From positions 248,001 through 312,000 of the forward strand of contig CAWAMS010000003.1 in the NCBI GenBank assembly GCA_963783245.1: 64,000 bases of DNA. The letters are read 5' to 3'. Below are positions 1-10,323 of the stretch, piece after piece. Position 1 is the stretch's first letter, and the number at the start of each line of letters is the position of its first letter. The stretch is from Bog-473 sp963783245. GTDB taxonomy: Bacteria > Actinomycetota > Acidimicrobiia > Acidimicrobiales > RAAP-2. Under the pieces are notes generated by a model. The model searched no databases. It had not been told where the DNA came from and saw only the letters and a program-made list of their open reading frames with translations. The translations under genes were made by a program, and so were the position numbers.

Positions 1-826
1 CCAGTTGCTCAGCGCTGTTCTCGTCGACCTGCTGTGCGAGCTCGTCGGCCCGGGCCTGCAGGCGTGCCTGGCGGAGCCATGCGAAGGTGGATCTCTCACA
101 GGCCAGGACATCGAGGGCGATCTGCCAACCTCCGCCCTCCCGGCCGACGAGCCGCTCACGAGGAATCCGGACCTCGTCAAAAGTAACCTCAGCCAGCTCG
201 TCAACGCCGTTGGCCTGCGCCAATGCTCTGACCTCGATGCCATCGGTATCCAGATCGACGAAGAAGACGGAGAGCCCGCGGTGCCGCTCCGACGCATCCC
301 CCGTGCGGGCCAGGACCACGCAGCGTTGCGCGTACGAGGCCCAGCTGGTCCACATCTTCCGACCCTGAATGACGTAACTGTCCCCGTCCCGCGTCGCAGT
401 GGTGCGCAGGGAGATGAGGTCAGAACCGGCGTCAGGCTCAGAGAATCCCTGGCACCAGAGGTCGCGGCCCCGCATGAGGCCGGGTAACACCTCGCGCGAA
501 CTGGCGACGTCCCAGTGGGCGACCACGGCGGGAGCGAGTATTTCGAGGTGCTCCAGAGCGCACCTCGACGTGAACCCCACCGACGCCAACTCGTCATAGA
601 GAACGGCTCGGTGGCGCGCATCACCGCCGAGGCCTCCCAGCTGCTCGGGCCAGCCAAGTCGGGCCCAGCCGGCTTCATAGAGGTAGCCCTGCAGATCGCA
701 GACCGCCGCCAGCCGCTCTCCGAAGCTCGAACCCTGCGGCGGTGAAGGAGGAAGGTCCGCCTTGACGTCGAGGAGCCAACGTCGAAACTGCACGCGCATC
801 TCTTCATGCGACATCGTCGGGTTCAT
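1..826 (-). CDS. acyl-CoA dehydrogenase, C-terminus beyond window
   Basis: FAD-dependent acyl-CoA alpha-beta dehydrogenase; about 275 residues are visible and the frame stays open to base 1, so the C-terminal helical domain is cut off. The ACAD middle-domain signature is clear: WCQGFSEPDAGSDL followed by GRKMWTSWASYAQRC, then FFVDLDTDGIEVRAL and a typical FDEVRIPRERLVG lid segment. The start is the ATG at 826; further in-frame ATGs lie at 814 and 799 and no strong ribosome site separates them. It is the last gene of a three-gene operon (crotonase, LLM oxidoreductase, ACAD). No frame break is visible here. Substrate unknown; family call firm. Confidence 0.9.
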   Translation of the reverse strand, partial: MNPTMSHEEMRVQFRRWLLDVKADLPPSPPQGSSFGERLAAVCDLQGYLYEAGWARLGWPEQLGGLGGDARHRAVLYDELASVGFTSRCALEHLEILAPAVVAHWDVASSREVLPGLMRGRDLWCQGFSEPDAGSDLISLRTTATRDGDSYVIQGRKMWTSWASYAQRCVVLARTGDASERHRGLSVFFVDLDTDGIEVRALAQANGVDELAEVTFDEVRIPRERLVGREGGGWQIALDVLACERSTFAWLRQARLQARADELAQQVDENSAEQL

Positions 827-898
827 TGTCGTCACGGCCCCGGCAGAAACCACTGCATCAGGCACCGGAGAAGCACGCTCCATGCGATGTCGTCGTTG

Positions 899-1913
899 TC
901 ATCGTTCCCAGGCCTTCAGGAGCGAGGTGAGAGATGACGCATCCATGGGCTCCGCGATCAATGTGGTGATCGGCCCCTCGCGCCACGCGTCCAACTGGTC
1001 CCGGACACGCTCGGGGCTCCCCACGAGAGCGAGCTCATCGACGAGATGGTCGCTGACGGCGGCACTCGCCCCCGTGCGGTCCCCGCTGAGGAAGAGATCC
1101 TGGATCCTCTGCGCTTCCTCTCCGTAGCCGTACGCCACGAGAAGGTCCTTGTAGAAGTTGTGCTCACGAGACCCCATGCCACCCACATGAAGGGCGATGC
1201 GGGGTTTCACCGAATCCCGGCAGCGTACGAGATCATCGCCGATGGAGACGAACACGGTGGGCGCTATCTGAAACCCAGTCGGGGCACGGGCAATCGATTT
1301 CCCCCACGCCTGGGCCCAATGGGTCGGGCTCCAGAGGTAGGGCAGCAGACCGTCCGCTATCTCGACCGCCAAGGCGACATTCTTCGGCCCTATCGCTGCG
1401 ATCAGGATGGGCGTCTGTGGCCACCCGGGGAGAGTCGAACGGAGTGCCCTGCCCAGTCCCGTCGCTCCCTCGCCCCGGAAAGGCACCTGGTACATCTCCC
1501 CGTCGAACGACACCTTCTGATCAGCCGCAAGGGCAGAGCGAAGGATCGTGACGTATTCCCGCGTTCGCGAGCAGAGGTCGGGAAAAGGGCAGGCCGTGCC
1601 AACCCTCGATGACCTGCGGACCCGAAACTCCCAAGCCGAGACGCAACCGCCCTTCTGACAGCTCCTGCAGGGTGAGGGCGGTCATCGTCGTCGCACCCGG
1701 GCTACGTCCGGCCATTTGCGCGATGGCAGTTCCCAGACCGATCCGCTTCGTTCTTGCGGCAATGGAGGCCAGAGGAGTGAACGCATCGGACCCCCATGCT
1801 TCCGAGGTCCACACCGAATCGAACCCACGCTCCTCGGCCAGAACCGCACGCTCGACCATTTGCCGTGGACCCCCCGAGCCCGTCAGGCTCAAGCCCAATT
1901 CGAGGGCCGCCAC
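899..1913 (-). CDS. LLM-class flavin/F420-dependent oxidoreductase (frame break)
   Basis: Luciferase-like TIM-barrel oxidoreductase of about 337 residues, the type that uses FMNH2 or F420H2 for hydride transfer or monooxygenation. The N-terminal half has AEERGFDSVWTSEAWGSD, then RIGLGTAI and GRLRLGLGVSGPQVIEGW; the C-terminal half has PILIAAIGPKNVALAVEIAD. The frame changes near 1580, where PF(S)RPL should join RTREYVTILRSAL, and sense is restored by removing one base. The GTG start at 1911-1913 directly abuts the TAG of the upstream crotonase, implying translational coupling. Cofactor choice cannot be read from sequence. Confidence 0.82.
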
Positions 1914-2715
1914 CTACCCCTTCCCCCGCCCCGTCGCTTTCTCCATGCGGTCGAGGATTTCGGCATGCTCAGAACTCGCACTCGAGACGCTCTCGGCGAG
2001 GACCGCAAAGTCGAGCAGCTCGAGCACGGCGCGCTCGACACCGTGTTGCAGCGCCCGCTTCGTGGCCTTGAGAGCGGCGTGCGGTTGTGTTGCCATCCGC
2101 GTGGCGAGGACGATCGCCTCTTCTTTTGATGCCCCGTCTGGCACCACCCGGTTCGCCAGACCGAACTCAACCGCCTTGGCGGCCGGGAATTCTGTCCCCT
2201 GTCAGCAAGTACTCCTTCGCGCGTAAGAGACTCGTCAGAAGTGGCCACGTGAGGACGCCTCCATCGCCGGCCACCAATCCGACCGAGACGTGGGGATCCG
2301 CCAGATAGGCACTCTCCTCAATGAGAACCACGTCACTCAGCCCCGCCAAGCTGCAGCCGAGACCGACCGCAGGACCATTGACGGCGGAGACGATGGGCCA
2401 CGGAAAGCGCACCATGCCCTCGATGATCTGTCGCCCCTCCTTGAGGATTGCCTCCCGGTACGTGGAGTCGCCATGCATCTGACGGAGAACGCCGAGGTCG
2501 CCCCCCGCGCTGAACGCCCTGCCCGTGCCCGTGAGGACCACCCCGCGGCATTCTTGGTCCGCGTCGAGTTCCGCCCAGACTTCGGCCAACCTGCGGTGAA
2601 GGTCCTGGTTGGCGGCATTCAAAGCCTCCGGGCGATTCATGCACACGATCCGAATCGACCCCTCTGAGGACACAGTCAGAACGTCCTGGTCACTTTCCGC
2701 CCGCGAATTTGCCAC
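1914..2715 (-). CDS. enoyl-CoA hydratase/isomerase (crotonase; frame break)
   Basis: Crotonase-fold protein of about 266 residues, likely hydrating or isomerising the enoyl-CoA made by neighbouring ACADs. Seen: CMNRPEALNAANQDLHRRL near the N-terminus, the oxyanion-hole segments GRAFSAGGDLG and VNGPAVGLGCSLAGLSDVV, then DPHVSVGLVAGDGG. The last third lies in another frame, changing near 2186 at IP/AAKAVEFGLANRVVPDGA. The start is taken as GTG at 2715, just inside the divergent promoter shared with the 2764 gene. It is first in the minus-strand crotonase-LLM-ACAD operon. Confidence 0.82.
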
Positions 2716-2729
2716 TTGGGTAACTGTAG

Positions 2730-2745
2730 TCGATATCAATATCGA
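2730..2745. promoter_or_regulatory. palindrome in divergent promoter
   Basis: TCGATATCAATATCGA is a perfect inverted repeat (7-bp arms, 2-bp centre) in the 48-bp gap between the divergent starts at 2715 (-) and 2764 (+). It is AT-rich in a GC-rich setting and is a plausible operator controlling both operons. The regulator is unknown. Confidence 0.5.
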
Positions 2746-2763
2746 TGTTGTAGGGTCGCCCCG

Positions 2764-3738
2764 GTGAGCGACGCAGAGACCCTCGCGATGGTGCGCCAGA
2801 CAGCTCACGACGTCTTCGCTGACGTTCCCACGGCTCGTGAACTGGCTGACCTCGGGTGGTACGGCCTCTTCACGCCCGAACACCTGGGTGGAAGTGGCTG
2901 GCGCCCGCTCGAGGCGTGCGCGATCGCCGAAGAGGCGGGCGCAGCCTACAGCCCCAGCTCCTGGGCCGAAATTGCCCTGGCGGCAAGCGCCCTTGCCGTC
3001 TCGCCGGTCGATGGCCACCTCGACGCAGTACTTTCCGGCGAGGCCGCGGCGAGCTTCTGCACGGGACGGCTGGCGCTCGGCGACTCCGCAACCCCACGGG
3101 CCTCGGGGGTCTTCCCGTTCAGTGCGGGACTGCCCGCGCAGGTCGTCGTGGTGTCGGACGAAGACGGGTCCATCGGAGCCGCAGTCCATGGAGACGAGGG
3201 GGTCACCCTCGACCCGCAGAGCGGGTGTCTCGACACCACACGGATCCTCCATTGCCTTCGTCTGCACGAAGCGCATGCTGCGCCCATCGACCGAGGCGTA
3301 CTGGGCTGGCTGACGGCGACTGCCCAGATGCTGTCGTGTGCCGACACGGTCGGTGCGCTGCGCCGCGCCATTGCGGCCGTCACGAATCACCTCCTCGAAC
3401 GCCAGGCGTTCGGCTCCTCGCTTGCCTCGTTCCAGGTGATCCAACACCGACTGGTCGACCTCGAGGTCCTCCATGCAAGTGCCCAGGCCCTTGTGCATCG
3501 AGCCGCCGAAGGCATCGAGGAAAAGAGTGACACGTCCCTGGTCGACGCTGCACACGTGTTCCTCAATCGTCGTGCCGTGCCCGCATTCGAAGACTGCGTC
3601 CAACTTGCCGGCGGAATGGGCTTTACGTGGGAGTTCCCCGTCCATCACGCTTTGCGACGCGCCCTGACCAACGGTTCGATGGTTCGTACGCCGCGCGTGA
3701 GTGACGACCGTATGGCCCTTTCGCGAGGCTGGTCATGA
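2764..3738 (+). CDS. acyl-CoA dehydrogenase, heteromeric partner subunit
   Basis: 324-residue ACAD-fold protein, shorter than the usual 380 and lacking the canonical middle-domain signature. This is the pattern of the partner subunit in actinobacterial alpha2-beta2 acyl-CoA dehydrogenases. The C-terminal half has the helical-domain motifs RQAFGSSLASFQVIQHRLVD and LAGGMGFTWEFPVHHALRRA. The GTG at 2764 is chosen because the upstream extension has no coding character. The stop overlaps the ATG of the next ACAD by four bases (ATGA), so the two are surely co-translated and probably form one enzyme. No frame break. Confidence 0.85.
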   Translation: MSDAETLAMVRQTAHDVFADVPTARELADLGWYGLFTPEHLGGSGWRPLEACAIAEEAGAAYSPSSWAEIALAASALAVSPVDGHLDAVLSGEAAASFCTGRLALGDSATPRASGVFPFSAGLPAQVVVVSDEDGSIGAAVHGDEGVTLDPQSGCLDTTRILHCLRLHEAHAAPIDRGVLGWLTATAQMLSCADTVGALRRAIAAVTNHLLERQAFGSSLASFQVIQHRLVDLEVLHASAQALVHRAAEGIEEKSDTSLVDAAHVFLNRRAVPAFEDCVQLAGGMGFTWEFPVHHALRRALTNGSMVRTPRVSDDRMALSRGWS

Positions 3739-4926
3739 CGAAGCCCGCAGAGGAGGATCTCGAGGACTACCGCAGGCGCGTGCGGAGAGTGATCGCGGAC
3801 CACCGACCGTCCGAGGAGAGCCGAGAAGGCCACCGGGCTCCGACCGACGCTGCATCGGAGAAGCAACTTCGGCGATGGTACAAGGCCCTCTATGACGAAG
3901 GAGTCCTCGGGGGAGGCTGGCCGACGGAACGAGGGGGCGCTGCGGGCCACAGTCCGCACTTCGACATCATCGCGACCGAAGAGCTGATTCGCGCCCGCGT
4001 CCCCCGGCCGATAGACCAGGTGCAGCTGGCGAGCCATGTCCTCCTTTCTTTCGGTACCTCCGCCCAGAAGGACTACTACCTTCCTCGCATCAGGTCGGTT
4101 GAGCATGTCTGGTGCCAATTGTTCAGCGAACCCGGAGCAGGGAGCGATCTTGCGGGTGTTCGCTGCGCAGCTGTTCGGACTGCGGACGGGGGGTTTCGGC
4201 TGAATGGTCAAAAGACCTGGAGCACCGATGCGCACTGGGCCGACATGGGCCTCGCCCTCACCCGTACCGGACCCGACCGGCACAAGGGCCTCACCGCGTT
4301 CCTCGTCCCGATGAAGGCGGAGGGCGTGACCGTCCGCCCCATTCTCACCATGGGTGGCGCCTACGAGTTCAACGATGTCTTTCTCGATGACGTCCTCGTC
4401 GATCCGACTGCAATCCTCGGTGAATTGGGAGGCGGTTGGAAGGTTGCCATGGCGGGGTTGGAAGCAGAGCGATTCGGCGTCGGGGGAAATGTCGTGCTCC
4501 TCGAATTGTTGCTCGACGACGCGGCGCTGCTCGCTGGTGCGGTGGAGGTGCACGGACGACCGGGCACCCACGGATCCGCTGATCCGTTCGCAACTTGTGG
4601 AACTCGCCGCGCAGGCTGAGGCGGCCATCGCCTTCGTCGGTGGACACATCACCCGGGAGAGTGAGGGTCGAGCCGGCAGCTCCGATGGAGCCGTGGGCAA
4701 GATCCTCTACACGGAGACCTACAATCGGATCGCCAGATTCGGGGTGCAACTCGCGACCGATCACCCGACAGTGGGTTCGGCGCCGGCGGCACTCGCGGCT
4801 GAGCGGCTGCGCGACGCGTGGCTCTGGTCTCGTGCGTTGACCATTTCAGGAGGTAGCTCAGAGATCATGCGAAACATCATCGCCAGGCATCGACTTCATC
4901 TCCCTGCCCAGGGAAGCGGACGGTGA
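3735..4926 (+). CDS. acyl-CoA dehydrogenase, heteromeric subunit (frame break)
   Basis: ACAD of about 396 residues with the canonical middle domain: WCQLFSEPGAGSDLAGVR, then NGQKTWSTDAHWADMGLALT, and the C-terminal GGSSEIMRNIIARHRLHLP flavin/tetramer signature. It is the likely FAD- and substrate-binding partner of the preceding subunit, overlapping it by ATGA. The frame changes near 4560, between AGAVEVHG and PTDPLIRSQLVELAAQ. A CoA ligase follows 31 bases downstream, so acid activation and dehydrogenation are co-transcribed. Substrate unknown; the heteromeric architecture is known for sterol side-chain ACADs but is not exclusive to them. Confidence 0.85.
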
Positions 4927-4957
4927 GCCCTCAACACCCGGGACGAGGGGTGGTCAC

Positions 4958-6509
4958 ATGGGTGTGACGGTCAAGGTTCCCACGCCCGCCGATCTGGCCG
5001 CTTCCTACCGGGACGAGGGCTTCTGGGAAGACTGCCGGACTGAGGGCCGGCATAGAACACATCGCAGAGATCGATCCGCAACGATTGGCCATCGCCGACC
5101 GTGCCGAGTCGGTCTCCTATGCGCAACTTCGGAGTCGCATGGAGCGCGCTATCGGTGCCATCCGTCGGCGAGGCGTCTCTCCAGGCGATGCGGTAATTCT
5201 GATCGCCCCCAATTCGGTGCCTGCGGCCGTCGCGTTCGCTGCTCTCTTGCGGTGCTCGGTCGTTCTCGTCGCGCTTGACCGTCGCTGCGGTGCCGCCGAC
5301 GTTGCGCACGCGATCATGGCGACTGACGCCAAGCTGGTGATCGCGCCGCTGCCGTTGGCGGAGTCACTTCGCCTCTCCGAACACGAGATCGACGTCCTCG
5401 GCCTGGAGGACATCCACTCAGGGCCCGAGTCGGATCCGGACTGGGAGGAACCGGACAAATCGTTGGCTCGCATCGTTCTGTTCACCTCGGGGACGACGAG
5501 CCGGCCCAAGGGCGTGGTGCACACCCTGGACACATTCGGCTCCGGGGTACGCAATCTTGCTTCCGCCTTCGGCTTCGGCCCCGGTGATGCTCCGTTTCTT
5601 TCGAGTCCGCTGGCCAGCATCACCGGCCTCTGTCAGCTGCACATGTCCCTCAGTGGGGGTCACATCGTCCTCGATGACGACTTCGAGCCCACACGATCCT
5701 TGGCGTTGCTCGAGCACTATGGCGCCACAGTCCTCGGTGGGGCACCGATTCTGCTGGAGATGCTCTTCTCCGAATATGCCCGTCAAGGAAAAGAGAGTTC
5801 GTCCTTGTCCGTCGTCGCCCTAGGCGGAACCATGATCCCTCGAGCGCTCCTCGATATCGCCGTCTCCCGCTTCGACATCAAGCCCGTCCGCGTCTACGGA
5901 TCATCGGAGGTGCCGATACACACCGCAACGATGCTCGACGACCCGTGGCGTTGGGCATGGCCGACGAGGGCGTCCCGCTGAACGGTGGAGAGATCAGCAT
6001 CGGCTCGACGGCGGACCAGTCCGAGTTGTTGGTACGCGGGCCGAATATGTTCCAGGGCTATCTGGACGATGCCCATAATGTCGAAGCGTTCGAAGGTGGG
6101 TGGTTCCGGACCGGCGACCTGGCCGAGGTCTCAGCGGGAAGGTTGGCGATCCGCGGCCGTCTCAAAGAGGTCGTGGCGCGCAAAGGCATGAAGATCTCAT
6201 TGGCCGAGATCGACGCCGCCGTGACGGGGCTACCCGAAGCCATCGAGTGGGCTTCGTTCGGGGTGCCCTGATCGGGAAACTGGAGAGCGATTGGCTCTCG
6301 CGGTCAGGGCGGGCAAGCCCGATGCGCTCGACTACGAAGACGTCAAGGCATTTCTCCTCGGCAACGGCGTCGCCCGCGGCAAGCTACCCGAACAGGTTGA
6401 CGTATGGACAGAGCCTCTTCCGCGTACCCCGTCGGGAAAGATTCAGCGCAACAGACTGCCTTCCCCCGGCGGAGACGTCCGTACCACCGTTGCGCCGCGC
6501 CTTCAGTAG
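4958..6509 (+). CDS. acyl-CoA synthetase, ANL superfamily (three frame breaks)
   Basis: AMP-forming carboxylic acid:CoA ligase of about 516 residues. Visible are the P-loop-like A3 motif VLFTSGTTSRPKGVVHT, the A5 region VYGSSEVPIHTAT, the hinge region GWFRTGDLAEV and IRGRLKEVVARKGMKIS, and the terminal catalytic-lysine segment TPSGKIQRNRLP. Frames change near 5035, 5945 and 6275; the pieces join in order without loss of family motifs. It sits between the ACAD pair and an alpha/beta hydrolase and presumably supplies their CoA thioester substrate. Confidence 0.83.
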
Positions 6510-6521
6510 TCGAGAGCGACA

Positions 6522-7293
6522 ATGGTCACGATGGTCCTCGTCCACGGTGCCGGGGATACGGGCGCGGTCTGGAACGACGTCCAGCAGCACCTGTCCGTTC
6601 CATCTCTTGCGCTCGACCTCCCGGGCCGAGGGAGGAACCCGTCCGACCTCAGCCGTGTCACCGTGGACCTCGCCGTTCGTCAAGCCGTCACCGACATCGT
6701 CGAAGTGACCTCGGGACCTCTCGTGCTCGTTGCACACTCCATAGGGGGTGCGGTCTCACCGGGCATCCTTGCCCGCCTCGGCGATCGGATCGTCCACCTG
6801 GTCCATATTGCGGCTGTCGCGGCCGCCGAAGGGGGGCTCCCACTGGCCGTGGCGTCGCTGGAGTTCGTCGACCAACTCCTCGCCGATGCCGATGCCCTAC
6901 GAGAGGCGCTGCACGAGGCAACGTTGGCCGACGTTGCCGCGGCGTTGCCCGCAGGGTCTCCGGGCGATCGACGATCGCGGTGCGCTGGCCCGGATCGATT
7001 CGTTGAACCTCGGGTGCGCGCCCACCTCCTGGGCGGGCGTAACCCCGGCCATCCGCCGCACCTATATCCGGCCCCTGCGAGACCGGCTCTATCCGCCCGA
7101 TGCCCAGGAGCGACTCGCGGCCGCCCTCCACGCCGACGAGGTCATCTCACTCGACGTCGGCCACAACGTCGCCCGCTCCGCGCCGGCACAACTCGCGACC
7201 CTCCTCGGCGAAATCGCAGCCAGGTACCCGATAGCCGACGACCCTCTTTCGCCGCACCATGCCAAGGGCTACGTTGGCGAACTTGGAGGTTGA
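6522..7293 (+). CDS. alpha/beta hydrolase (frame break)
   Basis: Soluble alpha/beta hydrolase of about 256 residues resembling small esterases of the salicylate/pyrethroid-esterase type. Seen: LVHGAGDTGAVW at the oxyanion strand, nucleophile elbow VAHSIGG (Ser), and a catalytic His in LDVGHNVARSAP near the C-terminus. The frame changes near 6958 (AALPAG joined to LRAIDDRGAL). It starts 12 bases after the ligase and its stop codon touches the ribosome site of the next gene. Possible roles are ester, lactone or thioester hydrolysis in the same pathway. Confidence 0.75.
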
Positions 7294-7298
7294 TATCG

Positions 7299-8568
7299 AT
7301 GTCAACAGTCGTTGAAGACGAGGCGCATGATTTTCTCCGCGATCCAGCACCGCGCGACGCCGTCTACACCATCATCTCCGTCGATGACCACGTCGTGGAG
7401 GCGGCCGACACTTTCGAGGGAAGGCTTCCTCGGCATCTGGTGGACCGGGCGCCCGAGGATCGTCGAGCTGGATGCGGGTCAACTCGTCAGTCGGGCTCAC
7501 CAGGGTTTACCCGATGTGGTCACGCACAAGGCGGGGCGTCAGGTATGGGACTACGAGGGAAAGATCTTCGCCCAGGTCGGACTGAATGCCGTCGTCGGAC
7601 ACACCGACTACGCCGCACAGCGATTCGAGCCGACCTCCTTCGCCGAAATGCGCCCGGGGTGCTATAGCGCCGAGGCTCGCGTCCGGGACATGGACATCGC
7701 AGGGATCTGGTCATCGATCAACTTTCCGTCGTCGATCGCGGGATTTTGCGGGAGTGTCTTCTCGGCGTCAGAAGATGCGGAGTTGGGCCTCGCGGTGACC
7801 TGCGCCTGGAACGACTGGATCCACGAAGAATGGTGTACCCCATATCCCGAGCGGTTTCTCGGCCTGGGCCTGACATGGCTCGCCGACCCTGCACTGGGCG
7901 CTCTCGAGATCCGCCGGAATGCCACCCGCGGATTCCGCGCCGTGACGCTGCCCGAGTTGCCGCATTGGCTGGGCTACCCCGAAGTCCATACGGGCTATTG
8001 GGATCCGATCCTTGAGGCCTGCGTCGACACCGAGACGACCGTGTGCCTCCATGTGGGTTCGTCGGGAATGCTGCCGCTCCCGACGAGCGGTCCGCGATTC
8101 GAAAAGAACATCACCCTCTTCCCGGCTGTATCGCTCGTCGCTGCGACGGAATGGCTGTGGTCAGGCGTATTCCAACGATTTCCGACGCTGAAGGTCGTGA
8201 TGTCCGAGGGAGGCATCGGTTGGATCCCGATGCTTCTCGACCGCCTCGACTACGTGATGGAGCATTCGGGCGCCGGGGGCAGCTTGACGTGGGAAGGTGA
8301 TCTTTCCCCATCCGACATCCTGCTGAGGAACTTCTGGTTCTGCATGCTCGACGATCCATCGACACTCCCCGTCCTCGGTCGCATCGGGTCGGATCGCGTC
8401 ATGGTCGAGGTCGACTACCCCCACTCGGATTCGACGTGGCCTGACTCTCAGGCCCTGCTCGATCGCCGTTTTCGTGAAGGCGGCCTCTCTGCTGACGACG
8501 TTGCCAACGTCACGTACCGCACCGCTGCTGACGTCTTCGGCGCGCGCCTGCCGCCGGGTATCTCCTGA
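7299..8568 (+). CDS. amidohydrolase-2 family metal hydrolase/decarboxylase (frame break)
   Basis: TIM-barrel amidohydrolase-related protein of about 422 residues (family of ACMS decarboxylase-like and uncharacterised actinobacterial members). The N-terminal metal motif is SVDDHVVEAADTF; the C-terminal active-site Asp is in VMVEVDYPHSDSTWPD. The ATG at 7299 has an excellent GGAGGT at 7285-7290, overlapping the stop of the preceding hydrolase. The frame changes near 7452. A paralogue with the same architecture lies at 50977-52246. Hydrolysis of C-C or C-N bonds or decarboxylation are all possible. Confidence 0.8.
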
Positions 8569-8575
8569 ACCGCAC

Positions 8576-9247
8576 GTGTCGGTCACACTTGTGAGGCATC
8601 AGGGCGTCAATACGGCGACGATCGACGATGGCAAGGCCAACGCATTGAGTTTCGAGGTGATCGCCGGGCTCCGGGCAGCGCTCGGCACATCCAACGAGGA
8701 GAAGGCGCCCTTGGTCATTGCCGGAAGGGCCGGCTACTTCTCCGCCGGGTTCGATCTGCAGATCATGCGCAGCGGGGACCGGGATCTCATCTCGGCCCTC
8801 GTCGGTCAGGGAGTCCTTCTTTTCGGGGAGATGTTCGCCGCGCCGGTTCCCGTGTTCGCTGCCTGTAGGGGCCACGCCCTCGCCGCCGGGGCGCTACTCC
8901 TTCTCGCCGCCGACTACCGGGTCGGAGAGCCGGGCCCGTACACGCTCGGGCTCAATGAGACCCGCATCGGCATTGCGTTACCCCATTTCGCCATTGATAT
9001 GGCCCGCGCCCGATTGAGTACCAACCGCCTCATCGCGGCGACCCTCTTCGCGAGCCTCGTCGGTCCCGAAGAAGCGCGCGACGTTGGATACCTCGATGCG
9101 ATCGAGTCGGACGCAACCGCGGCGACGCAGGCACGGGCGCATGAGATGGCGGCCGCCGGTCTCGCTGCGTTCAGCGCCTCGAAGAGGCGCATGAACGCAG
9201 ACATCGTCCACCGGCTCAGCGAACACCATCACCCGCCGCAGACCTAG
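8576..9247 (+). CDS. enoyl-CoA hydratase/isomerase family protein
   Basis: Intact 223-residue crotonase, shorter than the usual 255-270 because the C-terminal helical extension is reduced. Motifs: GKANALSFEVIAGL, oxyanion-hole GRAGYFSAGFDLQIM and CRGHALAAGALLLLAADYR, and LNETRIGIALPH with a candidate catalytic Glu. The GTG start at 8576 lies 8 bases after the amidohydrolase stop. It is the last gene of the six-gene plus-strand operon that begins at 2764 and converges, with a 10-bp gap, on the operon ending at 9258. Confidence 0.83.
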   Translation: MSVTLVRHQGVNTATIDDGKANALSFEVIAGLRAALGTSNEEKAPLVIAGRAGYFSAGFDLQIMRSGDRDLISALVGQGVLLFGEMFAAPVPVFAACRGHALAAGALLLLAADYRVGEPGPYTLGLNETRIGIALPHFAIDMARARLSTNRLIAATLFASLVGPEEARDVGYLDAIESDATAATQARAHEMAAAGLAAFSASKRRMNADIVHRLSEHHHPPQT

Positions 9248-9257
9248 CAAATCCCCG

Positions 9258-10323
9258 TCATGCCGTCGCAGATCCGAGGTTGGCGATCACCTGGGGCAGG
9301 TCCACCGTCGTCCGGATTCCCGGGCTCGCCTCGCACACGACCCGTACGGCATTGACGGCACGGTGCGCGGTGTAGCCCGGAGTCGTCTCCGCCATCCGCT
9401 CCAACGGGATGGCCAGGCGGATGTCGAGTTCCAAAGGGCAGTCGCCATCGACCGTCACCCGCCAGCCGCCGTCACGGAGCGTCCAGTCGGCTTCGATGTC
9501 AGTGGAGCAGTACCAGGTCGCGGTGAAAGCCAGCAAGACCTCGCCGTGGCGGCGGCCCGCGACGATCATCCTCTGGGCCGCAACGGTCCCGGCGGCAACG
9601 GTGCCCGCCGCGATCTCGATGTCCCGCGTCGCGACGGCAACCTCGCCCGACGACTCCACCGAGTCCAGGGGCAATCCGATCGCCTCGCCGATGAGCCGGA
9701 GCGACGGGCCGAACGAGGCGGCACCGTGGGACCACCGCCGGGGATCGAACGCGGAGGGATCTTTGCCGAACCCCATCAATTGGAACAGCATTTCCGGGGA
9801 GTTCCGACTCGAAAGATCGGCGAACTCGTCGATCTGCAGGCGGTCGAGCCTGCGCTGGATCGAGGTCAGGACGATCGGCATGGCTTCGGAGATGAACCCG
9901 GGGCTGATCCCCGTGCTGTGTATCGACGTGGCACCCCGCCGGCATGCTTCCTCGACACGTGCGCGCACGGTCGCGTCCATGCTCGCCGGGTGATGGAACT
10001 CGCCGCAGGTCGCCACGACGTTCGCACCAGATTCGAGCAGCGTGCAGACAGCATCGATGTCCATTCCCTGCTGCATGTAGAGCACACAGTCCGGCTTGAC
10101 CTTCAGGATGTCCCCGATGTCCCGCGTCGCCAGGACGCCGGTGGGACCGAGCCCGCAGAGTTCGCCGGCGTCGAGGCCCTCCTTCTCCGGCGAATGCACA
10201 TGGAGCCCCACCAGCGCCATTTGTGGATGCTCGATCACAGCCCGCAGCGAGCGGGACCCGATGTTGCCGGTAGCCCACTGCGCAACGCGGCAATGTCGGT
10301 GCGGGGGCGTTCAGATCGGTCAT
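9258..10323 (-). CDS. DapB-like NAD(P)-dependent reductase (frame break)
   Basis: Rossmann-fold dehydrogenase of about 354 residues in the dihydrodipicolinate-reductase-like group that includes 2,4-diaminopentanoate dehydrogenase. The dinucleotide-binding start reads RVAQWATGNIGSRSLRAVIE once a frame break near 10292 is bridged. The rest is open: GANVVATCGEFHHPASMD, STGISPGFISEAMPIVL and the C-terminal RAVNAVRVVCEASPGI. The ATG at 10323 has an AAGGAGA ribosome site and overlaps the stop of the upstream monooxygenase (ATGA). It probably oxidises or reduces a product of that monooxygenase. It is not lysine-pathway DapB: no dap genes are nearby and the N-terminus differs. Confidence 0.75.
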
